A stretch of DNA of 31,656 nt from Amoeboaphelidium occidentale (lineage: Eukaryota; Aphelidiomycota; Aphelidea): assembly GCA_023515795.1 (NCBI GenBank), contig JALGPX010000004.1, positions 105,185-136,840 on the forward strand. Reading direction: 5' to 3'. The position numbers and the translations under genes were made by a program. Positions 9,069 to 17,511 of the stretch are shown here, piece after piece; position 1 is the stretch's first letter, and each line of letters opens with the position of its first letter. The notes under the pieces were generated by a model. The model did no database searches. It saw only the letters and a program-made list of their open reading frames with translations, and had not been told where the DNA came from.

Positions 9069-9153
9069 TAGAGATTATGTATTTGCGTGATTGGAATAGA
9101 TTTTTTTTTCTTGAACTGTGAACTGAACATTTAGTGAAAAAAAAAACAGAAGG

Positions 9154-10994
9154 ATGACGTCTTCCATTAACCGTCACTTGAACAGATTTACTACTACTAC
9201 TACTACTACTTCTTATTCTTCTTATTCCTCTTCTTCTTTTAAAGCATTATTCCCTTATGCTTCAACAATTAAGCAGAAGAGACTCCTTTCTACAACACCA
9301 ACTTCCTCTAAACTATTAAATTCCCCCCATCAACAACAGAAATCCTCTGATTTCTCTTCTATTGACACTAATCAGACTACTTTTGCTATTAAATCTCCTC
9401 TGGATCGTGTCATTACTGATAAAGAGAATCAGTATGGATGGCCTGTTAATGAGGAGAATATTCAATTCAGATTTCAGCAATTGAAGAAGATTGAGTTGGA
9501 AAAGTTGTATTCCAAGTTAAAGAATGGTAAAATTGATTTAGGATTTAGGATTGTATGTTAATAGTTTTGTGTAGAAGGAAGGATTAAAGAATCTGAATCT
9601 GAATCTGAATCAGAGGATGATGATGATGTTGAAGTTAATGATCCTTATAGATACTTTACTCAGATGGAAGATGAAGATTTAGTCAACTTATGGCCCAAAG
9701 GTAGGAATTATTCAATCTTAAAGTCTATAATCTCTTTAGTCCTCGAAATTAAAAAGGAAGTCGATCTGATGGAAGAAGATAAATCTAATATGAAACATTA
9801 TGTTTTGAACTTTGGTCCTCAACATCCAGCTGCTCATGGTGTTTTGAGATTAATCTTGGAATTGACTGGTGAAATTGTTGTTCGTGCTGATCCTCATGTT
9901 GGTTTGCTGCATCGTGGTACTGAGAAGTTGATTGAGTACAAGACTTATTTGCAAGCTTTACCGTACTTTGATCGTTTGGATTATGTTTCAATGATGTGCA
10001 ATGAACAGTGTTATAGTTTAGCAGTTGAGAAATTGTTGAATATTGAGATTCCTCCAAGAGCCAAGTTTATTCGTACTCTATTCGCAGAGATTACTCGTGT
10101 TCAGAATCATATTATGGCACTGACTACTCACTCTCTGGATGTTGGGGCATTCACTCCGTTTCTGTGGATGTTCGAGGAGAGAGAGAAATTGATGGAATTC
10201 TATGAACGTGTGTCTGGTGCTCGTATGCATGCTGCGTATGTGAGGCCAGGTGGTGTTGCTTTGGATATGCCTTTGGGGTTAATGGATGACATTCATCGTT
10301 GGTCTGTGCAGTTTTCTTCTAGAGTTGATGAAATGGAAGAATTACTTACTAATAATCCTATCTGGAAGAGTAGATTGATTGGTATTGCTCCGGTTTCTGT
10401 TGGAAAAGCTCAAGAATGGGGATTCTCTGGGCCAATGTTGAGAGCATGTGGTATACCATGGGATTTGAGAAAAGTACAGCCATATGATGCTTATGATCAA
10501 GTGGAATTTGATGTTCCTGTTGGTCAGAATGGTGATTCTTATGATAGGTACTTGTGTAGAGTGGAGGAAATGAGACAGAGTTTGAGAATTATTGATCAGT
10601 GTTTGAATAAGATGCCTGCAGGTCCTGTGCGAGTGGATGATATGAAGATTTCTCCGCCATCGAGAGCATACATGAAGGATTCTATGGAAGGTCTTATTCA
10701 TCACTTCAAGTTGTACTCTGAAGGATACTCAGTACCTCCAGGTGAAACATACACAGCTATTGAAGCACCTAAAGGTAAGATTCTAGATGTTCGGAAGACT
10801 CTTATTCAAATTTAGGCGAGTTTGGTGTTTACTTGGTTTCGGATGGTACAAGCAAGCCTTACAGATGCAAGATCAGAGCACCAGGATTTGCGCATTTATC
10901 TGCTGCAGACTGGTTGACGAAATACCACCAAATTGCTGATGTTGTCGCAATCATTGGAACTTGTGATGTAGTGTTTGGAGAGATTGATCGTTAA
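9154..10994 (+). CDS. NDUFS2: Complex I 49 kDa subunit (NDUFS2/Nad7), nuclear, four exons
   Basis: Exons 9154-9526, 9575-9700, 9740-10774 and 10816-10994 (introns 48, 39 and 41 nt) give 570 residues. This is the mitochondrial complex I subunit that helps form the quinone site. The conserved domain starts [20 protein letters not shown] and includes [15 protein letters not shown] and [13 protein letters not shown], the latter restored only by splicing at 10775-10815. It ends [12 protein letters not shown] like homologues. The N-terminus ([12 protein letters not shown], then Thr/Ser-rich) suits a mitochondrial presequence. Between it and the domain lies a linker with a Glu-Ser repeat from GAATCT units at 9589-9612. 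Intron 2 (9701-9739) is a multiple of three with no stop, so it may be kept, giving 583 residues. The splice sites flanking the catalytic domain are firm; those in the linker are inferred. Confidence 0.95.
9190..9232 (+). repeat. ACT/TCT repeat in the NDUFS2 presequence
   Basis: (TAC/ACT)n followed by TTCTTATTC units encode the Thr then Ser/Tyr run of the targeting peptide. The same trinucleotide types occur in the adjacent GATA and PPIL2 genes. Confidence 0.75.
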
Positions 10995-11041
10995 GGTTTA
11001 GTGAAAGAGTGTGTGTAAAGAGGGCGACTAAAATTAATCAT

Positions 11042-11047
11042 AATAAA
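11042..11047 (+). terminator. AATAAA poly(A) signal of NDUFS2
   Basis: AATAAA lies 47 nt past the NDUFS2 stop and about 100 nt upstream of the RPL38 start codon. Confidence 0.5.
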
Positions 11048-11148
11048 CACAAAGGAAAGCGTATATTGTTTTCCAACACCTTTTTCGTTGCAACAAACTG
11101 CTGTCGATCCAATCGAACCGAAATCAAATTTTTTCTTTCTATACAAAA

Positions 11149-11622
11149 ATGGTAAGCGTCACACACACATCACAGCAAAGAAGACTAACTCTGAACTTCT
11201 TGTAGGCAAAGGAAATTAAGGAAATCAAAGAATTTATGGAAATTGCACGTCGTAATGATGCTACAGGTAAACTATAAAAGCGCGAGTGGAGATTTTTCCG
11301 TCTGTGGCGACACCAGCTGGATTTTATTTAGAATTTGGCAGTCTCAGGGGAGATCTCCACGTATTCTGCTGCTTTTGCTGCCGCTGCATCTTGAAAGCGG
11401 TGGCGTAGTAGCAGATACTCTTTTATCTTTTATTTGGGACAGTCGACTAATTACTTCTTCTTTATTGTAGTCTGCCACATTAAGAAGGGAGCTGATAAAG
11501 TGAAATTCAAGTTGAGAACTTCAAAGTATTTGTACACTTTGGTCATGGATGCAGCTGATGCAGAAAAGGTTTCTAAAGTTGAAGATTCTCTGCCACCATC
11601 CGTCAAGAGGGAGCTATTGTAA
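11149..11622 (+). CDS. RPL38: Cytosolic ribosomal protein eL38, three exons
   Basis: Exon 1 codes only for the ATG (11149-11151); a 54 nt intron leads to exon 2 (11206-11266), and a 204 nt intron to exon 3 (11471-11622). The 71-residue product, [20 protein letters not shown] then [20 protein letters not shown] and ending PPSVKREL, is eL38 of the large subunit. The pyrimidine-rich leader (TTTTTTCTTTCTATAC) just before ATG is usual for ribosomal protein genes. AATAAA at 11627-11632 is 4 nt past the stop. The second intron is more than three times longer than any other placed in the window and is structured (see the separate entry). Confidence 0.96.
11267..11470 (+). other. 204 nt RPL38 intron 2 with two predicted hairpins, possible guide RNA host
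   Basis: The borders are GTAAAC and TTGTAG, and the interior is visibly richer in G+C than other introns here. Hairpin 1: GTGGAGAT (11286-11293) pairs perfectly with ATCTCCAC (11353-11360). Hairpin 2: GCTGCCGCT (11377-11385) pairs with AGCGGTGGC (11396-11404) with two G-U pairs, and is extended by TAT(T)CTGCTGC (11362-11372) with GTAGCAGATA (11408-11417), leaving an internal loop. Two successive hairpins in a ribosomal-protein intron suggest an H/ACA-type snoRNA. Against it: no clear ANANNA box lies between the hairpins, and the only ACA (11439-11441) is some 20 nt beyond hairpin 2; an ATA at 11415-11417 would have to serve. No C or D box (TGATGA, CTGA) is present. The RNA call is tentative; the pairing is directly visible. 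Confidence 0.4.
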
Positions 11623-11626
11623 AATC

Positions 11627-11632
11627 AATAAA
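11627..11632 (+). terminator. AATAAA poly(A) signal of RPL38
   Basis: AATAAA begins 5 nt after the last base of the RPL38 stop codon. Confidence 0.55.
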
Positions 11633-11723
11633 GCGGTGCTTCATATATACACTATTAGAGGTTTGCGATTATGATTAAGAGCGCATTATGATCATTGTGA
11701 TATACTTTTTCTTACTTGAGTGA

Positions 11724-12227
11724 ATGTCTGCGAAACCTGTGATTATCGCAAAACGCTTACAGGAATTAGGCAGTCGCTATCGTGCTTTTATTGATAAATG
11801 GCCAAAAGAGGAGAATAAGCCTGGCCGGAATATCAGAGACCAACTCATAAAGATTTATGGACCAATTTTTAGTCAACACGATAATTCTTCTGTGAATAGC
11901 AGCATAACGGATGCAGACACGAAAAAGATTCTACAGACTCATAATAAGTCAATTGATGAACTGGAAGAGGAAATTTCTGCATGGGAACGGCTAGCTGATA
12001 ACACTTATGCTAAAAAGGTTAGAAATTTCTTGCTGTGCTGACGTCTCATGATCATCGTGTAGTATCCACCACCCAAGAATTTCAAGCCTGTTTATAAACC
12101 TGCATATGATTTACTGTCTACAGAGAACAGAGAAAAGATTGCCAAGATAAATCCTCTGACTATGCTGGTGCCTAATATGCGAGCATGGTTTGAGTACATC
12201 ACAGACAAATCAAGGAAAACGAAATAG
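11724..12227 (+). CDS. UQCC2/Cbp6-like complex III assembly factor, two exons
   Basis: Exons 11724-12017 and 12063-12227 join across a 45 nt intron into 152 residues. The start, LGSRYRAFIDKWPKEENKPG followed by RNIRDQLIKIY, parallels UQCC2 ([20 protein letters not shown]), and NTYAKKYPPPKNFKPVYKPA, which spans the splice, parallels its NYYKHKYPRPRD block. UQCC2 and its yeast counterpart Cbp6 bind newly made cytochrome b in the mitochondrial matrix during complex III assembly. The protein is somewhat longer at the C-terminus than human UQCC2. No cleavable presequence is obvious. It follows RPL38 on the same strand and converges on the bromodomain gene with 15 bp between stops. The homology is recalled by eye over two blocks, so fairly but not fully certain. 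Confidence 0.72.
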
Positions 12228-12229
12228 AA

Positions 12230-12235
12230 TTTATT
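12230..12235 (-). terminator. AATAAA poly(A) signal of the bromodomain gene
   Basis: Minus-strand AATAAA 7 nt past the stop codon at 12243, lying within the 15 bp convergent gap next to the UQCC2-like stop. Confidence 0.5.
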
Positions 12236-12242
12236 TTAACCT

Positions 12243-14483
12243 TCAACTGGAAGCTCTCAGCAGTGCAATACGGTAAAGTTGTCTTGCTTCCACCATGTTA
12301 GATGCTTCGTCGCGAACTTTAACAGTGCAAGTGAACTCCATAGTGTTTACACCATCTTTCAAATCAACCATATACTTGACTTTTGTATCATCTTGTTCTG
12401 TTTTAGTGGCATCTTCTTGATTTGTGAATTGTGGAACATATGGGACAATCTTTCTTCGGTTGAACGCAACACTCTTAACTCCAGACTTAGCTTCCAAGAA
12501 TGACTCCACACAAACACTCCTTAGACCTTTTGGAAGTGGTACAAAAACAGAATACATTCCATTCTCGGGTGTGAATACGCATTCATACTTATTGTCTGCA
12601 CTCTTCACTTTGATTTCCTTAATTATTGGCTCAGAATCTGTTGAAATTGGAGCAACTGGAACTATTGGAGCTGCAGGCATTCCAGCATAACCAGAATAAT
12701 CTAATGGCATTGAATGTCTTTGTGTGATTCCGTACATGTTTGATTGATCTTGAAAATTTGGCATGCCAGCGTGAGGATGTGGGACATTGTTGGATGGTGG
12801 AAATTGTGGAAGTTGTGCTGCAATCGTGCGCCTTCTGTCAAATGGTTCAGATGCCTTTTGCGAAGCTGGCGGAGCGTAAAAGAGTCCAGGAGGCATACTT
12901 CTTCTAGCTTCCTTCCTTGCTGCAGCTTCTTTTAATGCCTCTTCCTTCTTTCTCTTTTTAATCTTTCTGTTTTCTTCAGCTTCTACTTCTTCTTCTTTCG
13001 TAAGTTTTGCAATAGAAACTGCAGATACCACCTCTTCAGAAGACTGCTTCCTAGTTTCCTCTTTAGCTGGTTCAGCTGTAGCAACAGGTTTCAGTTCTGT
13101 TAGAGATGCGGTTGATAATTTCAGTTTCAGAGTAGGCAACTTGTACTGTCCACGCAAAGCAGCCTGTAACTGATTGTCATATCGAGCAGCAATCAATAGT
13201 TCAGTTTCCTTCTTTAAGACTGCAGCATCTTCGTAAATAATCGATCCCTCTTGATTATAATACATTGCATTCTTGTAAATCTCTTGAACATCTTTATCGA
13301 ATTCTTCCCAACTGCTGTAAGCATCCTTGTAAATATTCTTTTCTATAAGTTGGAAACACATTGGCTTTTGTATAACTGCATAATAATCAGGGTACAATTT
13401 CCTATCAGGCAAAACCAAGAACATATCAGAATACCTTCTCTTTGTGGAAGGTTCCTTCTTTTCAAGGAGATAATCGATTACAGATTTCATCTGATCTTTC
13501 ACAACCTTAGACAGAATCTTCTTGCCACCTTTAACTGGAGTCAGTAATTCTGTCCACAGCGGCATGTTTTCAACATCAGCAGGAACTAAATCAATAGGAA
13601 TCATACCGTTCTTGTTCCTGTGTTCAATATTCGCCTTGAATTCATCAACTAGCATCTCTGCAATCTTGTACTGATTTGCATATGCTGCCCATCCAAGCGC
13701 AGATGAACCGAACCATCCATCACGAAAGTCAACAGATGCATCGCCATCACTTAACAAAACACGAATCAATCGCTCCCTGCCCATAAAAGCACAAGCGTGT
13801 AGAGGACCCCACTTGAATCTATCCACAAACAAAGTGTTATCAGTTAAGAAGTCCATCGTAATGCCATCTCTCTTCAGTCTTGCTACAATATGCTGCAAAG
13901 TACGACCTTGATCGTGTTGAATAGCATCGAAAATCGCAGCAACATCTTCCTTGGAAGGCTTATTCTTATCAGCAGATGCGTTCTTGGATGAGGACACTAA
14001 TAAATGTGTCTTTTGTGCGTAAATCTTCTCAAACAGTCCCAACAGAACAGAAGCGTCTTCATGAATCTCTGAACCTTCTTGGTTGTACACTTTCGCATTA
14101 GAAAACATTGTGATCATATCAGTCCTGAATGTTTCAGCTGAATGATACTCTCCATGATCAATCTTCTTGCGAATAGAATTGAAGCTAACTGGATGAAGGA
14201 TAATTGCGTAATAATCAGGATAGAGTTTCTTTGAAGGAAGAGCTTGAAAAATTTTACTTAATTGACGACCACTTAAATGTTAATTGTTCTCATAAACTGA
14301 TATTACAAACCTTTGGTCCTTGTAATTCTTCAGTTCGCTCCAGACTTGATCACAGAAATCTTTCAGTGCTTCCGGAGCAACAGAATCATCCGATTTCTTT
14401 CGAATGGATGTGCTGACGGAAGAGCGTCTGTTCATATTTTCTTCTGTTTTCGCATGATGTTGTTCCTCAGCAGCGCTCAACAT
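12243..14483 (-). CDS. Bromodomain-ankyrin-bromodomain chromatin protein (Rsc4-like), two exons
   Basis: Exon 1 (14483-14311) and exon 2 (14271-12243) join across a 39 nt intron into 733 residues. Bromodomain 1 spans about 42-145; the splice joins DQ to SGRQLSKIF, upstream of LPSKKLYPDYYAII, and the acetyl-lysine-binding Asn is Asn121 in VYNQEGS. Ankyrin-type repeats lie near 209-290 (WGPLHACAFMGRERLIRVLL). Bromodomain 2 is about 314-421, with Asn397 in YYNQEGS. A charged coiled stretch and a Pro-rich region follow, then a beta-rich C-terminal domain (614-733) beginning DNKYECVFTPENGMYSVFVP. Tandem bromodomains plus a C-terminal beta domain resemble Rsc4 of the RSC chromatin-remodelling complex. 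It should read acetylated histone tails in the nucleus. The domain calls are strong; the RSC assignment is inferred. Confidence 0.85.
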
Positions 14484-14631
14484 TTCGATTTTGCTCTTGT
14501 TTTTCGAAGCGACAAACTTGCAAAAAGGGGACAATCACGCTCACTTAGTCGTCCCAATGTATGCATTTCCCCTTCACATTCACCCTTTTCTTCGAATGGA
14601 TTGTATTAAACGTATCTAAAGCATCATATCA

Positions 14632-14637
14632 TTTATT
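14632..14637 (-). terminator. AATAAA poly(A) signal of the lipase-like gene
   Basis: Minus-strand AATAAA 15 nt past the stop codon of the alpha/beta hydrolase gene. Confidence 0.45.
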
Positions 14638-14652
14638 AGCGTTTTCTCTCAT

Positions 14653-15660
14653 TCAATGCTTGTTGAACCATTCAATGATGTCGTCAAAAAGCGTATTATC
14701 GGTCTTGGCACCAAACCAAAGGACATGATCACCATTTTCAACGAGAATTAACTGCTTGTCACAGCTGATCTTCTGGTAGAATTCTTCTGTGCCGGCAGGA
14801 TCAGTGACCTTGTCATCAGTGCCGTGAATAAATTGAACTGGCTTCTTGACCTTATCGTAACTAGCAGCCAAGTATTCTAAACCTTCGAGCATAGCAAAAC
14901 CTGTGCCGACTCTCAAGTAACCAGAATAAGTACCAGGATCTGCAGTAAACTCTTCTTCGACAGCAGGATCTTTGTGGTTTAAGCCACGATTAGCAGGACT
15001 AACAGGAAGTGCAGGGTAAATATTCCTAATGAGTCTGCCAACAAGTTCAACTGCGTAATTAGGCTTTGTTTCGCGGTGAACTTGAATTAACGGAGCAAGA
15101 CAAGAAACAGCCTTCAGCAATGACCAGTCAAAAGGAGCCAATTCATCAGGAAGTACTTCGCTCAGAACCAGCGTGCTAAGACAAACCAGACCTCCCATAG
15201 ATGGTCCCAAAAGGAAATATCTTTTCTCAGAAAGACCGCAAGTCAGAGGATAATCAATATCAGAAATTCTACACAAAGCCAGGGAAGTGACTTGTGCTTC
15301 TTCTTTAACAGAATTGACCAAACCACGCGTTCCTGAAGATCTTCCATGTCCAGGCATATCAACCATTGACATCATGAAGCCCTTCGATAGGAAATGATGA
15401 GCAAATCGCACAAATCTGCCACCATAATCGTTTAAGCCGTGGCTATACAGAATGTGACCGGTAAGTTCACCTTTTGGCTTCCAAGTTTGAAGATATAGCT
15501 TCGTGCTGTTGTTTTCTAACACTTTCCCTGAAAGTCTGCGTGGAATGTATTCTTCGTAGTGCTCGTATTCGCCCAAGTTACCGCGACATTCTTTCTCCCA
15601 TTGATTTAGTGGACAGAAAGAGTAGTCGACATTTCCATGTTCCAATTCTCCTGCGGTCAT
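14653..15660 (-). CDS. Monoglyceride-lipase-like alpha/beta hydrolase
   Basis: Single-exon, 335 residues. The serine-hydrolase fold is clear: oxyanion motif HGLNDYGGR (74-82), DMPGHGRSSGTRG, nucleophile elbow GPSMGG with Ser154, Asp283 in HGTDDKVTD and His312 in GDHVLW. The order and spacing match the monoacylglycerol lipase/lysophospholipase family (yeast Yju3, human MGLL), which release fatty acid from monoacylglycerols or lysophospholipids. The elbow has Pro where the family normally has His before the serine. An insertion of about 20 residues precedes strand 5 and includes two Cys. No signal peptide or membrane anchor, so probably cytosolic or on lipid droplets. The family is secure; the true substrate is not. 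Confidence 0.9.
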   Translation of the reverse strand: MTAGELEHGNVDYSFCPLNQWEKECRGNLGEYEHYEEYIPRRLSGKVLENNSTKLYLQTWKPKGELTGHILYSHGLNDYGGRFVRFAHHFLSKGFMMSMVDMPGHGRSSGTRGLVNSVKEEAQVTSLALCRISDIDYPLTCGLSEKRYFLLGPSMGGLVCLSTLVLSEVLPDELAPFDWSLLKAVSCLAPLIQVHRETKPNYAVELVGRLIRNIYPALPVSPANRGLNHKDPAVEEEFTADPGTYSGYLRVGTGFAMLEGLEYLAASYDKVKKPVQFIHGTDDKVTDPAGTEEFYQKISCDKQLILVENGDHVLWFGAKTDNTLFDDIIEWFNKH

Positions 15661-15736
15661 GATCGTTCCGTAGAAAAAGCGAATTCGACAAGAATTGCAG
15701 ATCGCACTTACATAATATTCGTCTATTTTTTATTTC

Positions 15737-16804
15737 TTAAACAAACCTGCCACGCTTTATAACTCCTTGTGAGCCTGGAGATATGTTTTGAGAGAATAGA
15801 GGTTGTCTGGAAGAATCGTCATTGTCATAATACTTGTCTTTCTTCGTTTTTGAAACAGATATTGATGAAACAGTAACAAACAGCAAGTGTAGTACACAGA
15901 CCGTGGCTACAACGAAACTTAAGATCAGACCATTGTCTAACAAAGGCATGCGCGGCCCTTTTGGTAAATCAAATGGATATGCCACATTAAAGAAGGGCCT
16001 AACAACTGTAAAGAAATAGAAACCAGGATCATGCGCATGGCGAATAGTTATAGTGAATCTATCCAGCCCATGAACATACACGCCAGGATCGTAGTGGTTC
16101 AAACCAAGAATTACTCCAGCAGGTCCAACACCTTGACAACTTGCCCAATGTCTTTCCAATGCTCTTTGCATGTCCATCTTTGTAGAAGTTGAATCTGTTC
16201 CATTCACTGTCCATTTCTCGACGTCAGTAGAATCATCTTCATTCGCAGTGATCATGAAGCAAAGGTCGATAAGGTTCAAATTATACTCGCATTTGCCTTC
16301 CTCTCTACATGCAGAAACACATTGATCGATGCACTCTTCTGGTGAACCATCAAAATCCTCACAAGAATACATCAAGTTGCAGAATGGTTCAATTGTTTCA
16401 TGTGTAAATTCTTGATTAATCTGAGCAGGTATGTTGTAAACCATATCCAGAGTACTGAACCTGCTCTTGATGCCACTAAAAGACTCAATTTCAAACACAT
16501 ATACACCCGCGGAACTTCTTGGGACAGTCTCACTGATAAAAGGAGCTCTTCCCTCTTTCAACTCATACCATTCAGAGTCCTTGATACTCTTACCATTGGG
16601 ATCAGACAGAGATGCAACTCTGACACTTTTAATTTTCCGCAGCTGTTCACTGTAAATCTGTCTATATTTTGTAGTCTGATCTCTGAACTCTTGAATAATA
16701 TCATCTCCTTGCTGAATCCGAGGTTGAACATAAATGTATATGATCATATACATCAGACTCAGTATGAAGAGTATTGATGCCCATAGTGTAAGAACGCTAG
16801 CCAT
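15737..16804 (-). CDS. Two-helix membrane protein with a Cys-rich luminal domain, unknown function
   Basis: Single-exon, 355 residues from the first ATG at 16804. An N-terminal signal-anchor helix (about 4-26) and a C-terminal helix (about 292-313) frame a ~265-residue domain that should be luminal or extracellular. That domain has seven Cys with the regular spacing C-x5-C-x9-C-x3-C-x3-C-x5-C-x9-C and an eighth in WASCQG, which fits disulphide pairing, plus one N-glycosylation site (NGT). The membrane-proximal part holds VYVHGLDRFTITIRHAHDPG. The cytosolic tail is short, with SRQPLF and a basic end, possible sorting signals. I do not recognise the family. Its poly(A) signal (15729-15734) almost touches the stop codon, and its start lies 58 bp after the GART stop. 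Confidence 0.82.
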   Translation of the reverse strand: MASVLTLWASILFILSLMYMIIYIYVQPRIQQGDDIIQEFRDQTTKYRQIYSEQLRKIKSVRVASLSDPNGKSIKDSEWYELKEGRAPFISETVPRSSAGVYVFEIESFSGIKSRFSTLDMVYNIPAQINQEFTHETIEPFCNLMYSCEDFDGSPEECIDQCVSACREEGKCEYNLNLIDLCFMITANEDDSTDVEKWTVNGTDSTSTKMDMQRALERHWASCQGVGPAGVILGLNHYDPGVYVHGLDRFTITIRHAHDPGFYFFTVVRPFFNVAYPFDLPKGPRMPLLDNGLILSFVVATVCVLHLLFVTVSSISVSKTKKDKYYDNDDSSRQPLFSQNISPGSQGVIKRGRFV

Positions 16805-16861
16805 TCTGATTATATATTTCAAGATTTTATTACTGCTGTTGCTGCTACAACTATATGAAGT

Positions 16862-17479
16862 TCAAGCTTGCGATGATTGCAATTCCAAAACTTTGCGACA
16901 ACCATCCACGATCAAAAGATGTTCAGTCATGTGTATTTTGTCCTCGAGATCTTGCAGAGAATCATTAACATCGATGGGCACTTCTCTTTGAAGTATAACT
17001 TCACCGCGATCAACTTCCGGAATAACTTTATGAACCATGATTCCAGTTCGTGTTATCTTTCCTTCCTTAAAAGCCTCATATGCTCGTTCTATAGCATGAG
17101 CACCGTCAAATTCCCCTGGTAACGCAGGATGTAAATTAATTACGTCTATACCATTTAACTTATCCAGAAACTCTTTTGATAATATGTGCATGAATCCAGC
17201 AAGGACAATTAGCTTCACATCTTTAACATTGTCCAGTATTTTTTGAGCTAAATCAATATCGTAATCAATACGAGATTTTCCATTGGAGGTGTATGGCTTA
17301 AGTTGGTGAAGGAGCGTAGGAATTCCGTGCCTTTTGGCTCTTTCTAAACCAAATGCAGCCTTTCGATTGCTCATTACCAAAGATATCGTGGCTTCCAAAG
17401 TACCATTCTCTGTAGCGTCAATTATCGCCTGTAAATTCGATCCGTTTCCTGATATCAGCACGACGATGCTTGGTTTCAT
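16862..17479 (-). CDS. ADE8: Phosphoribosylglycinamide formyltransferase (GART, PurN type)
   Basis: Single-exon, 205 residues, the normal size of a monofunctional PurN/Ade8 enzyme, which transfers formyl from 10-formyl-THF to GAR in de novo purine synthesis. Substrate-binding ISGNGSNLQAI is at 9-19, the catalytic Asn115 and His117 lie in INLHPALPG, and Asp157 is in VIPEVDRGEVI, with VHKV just before. In animals this activity is fused to GARS and AIRS; a free-standing gene is the fungal arrangement. It is head-to-head with calcipressin, only 32 bp between the start codons. A second purine gene, adenylosuccinate lyase, lies 2.5 kb away but is not adjacent. Confidence 0.96.
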   Translation of the reverse strand: MKPSIVVLISGNGSNLQAIIDATENGTLEATISLVMSNRKAAFGLERAKRHGIPTLLHQLKPYTSNGKSRIDYDIDLAQKILDNVKDVKLIVLAGFMHILSKEFLDKLNGIDVINLHPALPGEFDGAHAIERAYEAFKEGKITRTGIMVHKVIPEVDRGEVILQREVPIDVNDSLQDLEDKIHMTEHLLIVDGCRKVLELQSSQA

Positions 17480-17511
17480 CTTGTAGAAATTGCAATGTAT
17501 TTTTGACTCTC

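Noticed and set aside
9553-9574. A 22 nt GT..AG intron at the end of NDUFS2 exon 1
   Set aside because: It would break the frame. The donor at 9527 gives a 48 nt intron in line with the others and joins the two frames.
11348-11357. Palindrome GGAGATCTCC as a protein-binding site
   Set aside because: It overlaps the 3' arm of the first intron hairpin, so it is more simply part of that structure.
11243-11470. 75-residue frame in the RPL38 intron
   Set aside because: It spans exon 2 in the wrong frame and the intron, has no start context or homology, and lies in a region better explained as structured intron.
11267-11470. C/D-box snoRNA in the RPL38 intron
   Set aside because: No TGATGA C box and no CTGA D box near the ends of the intron.
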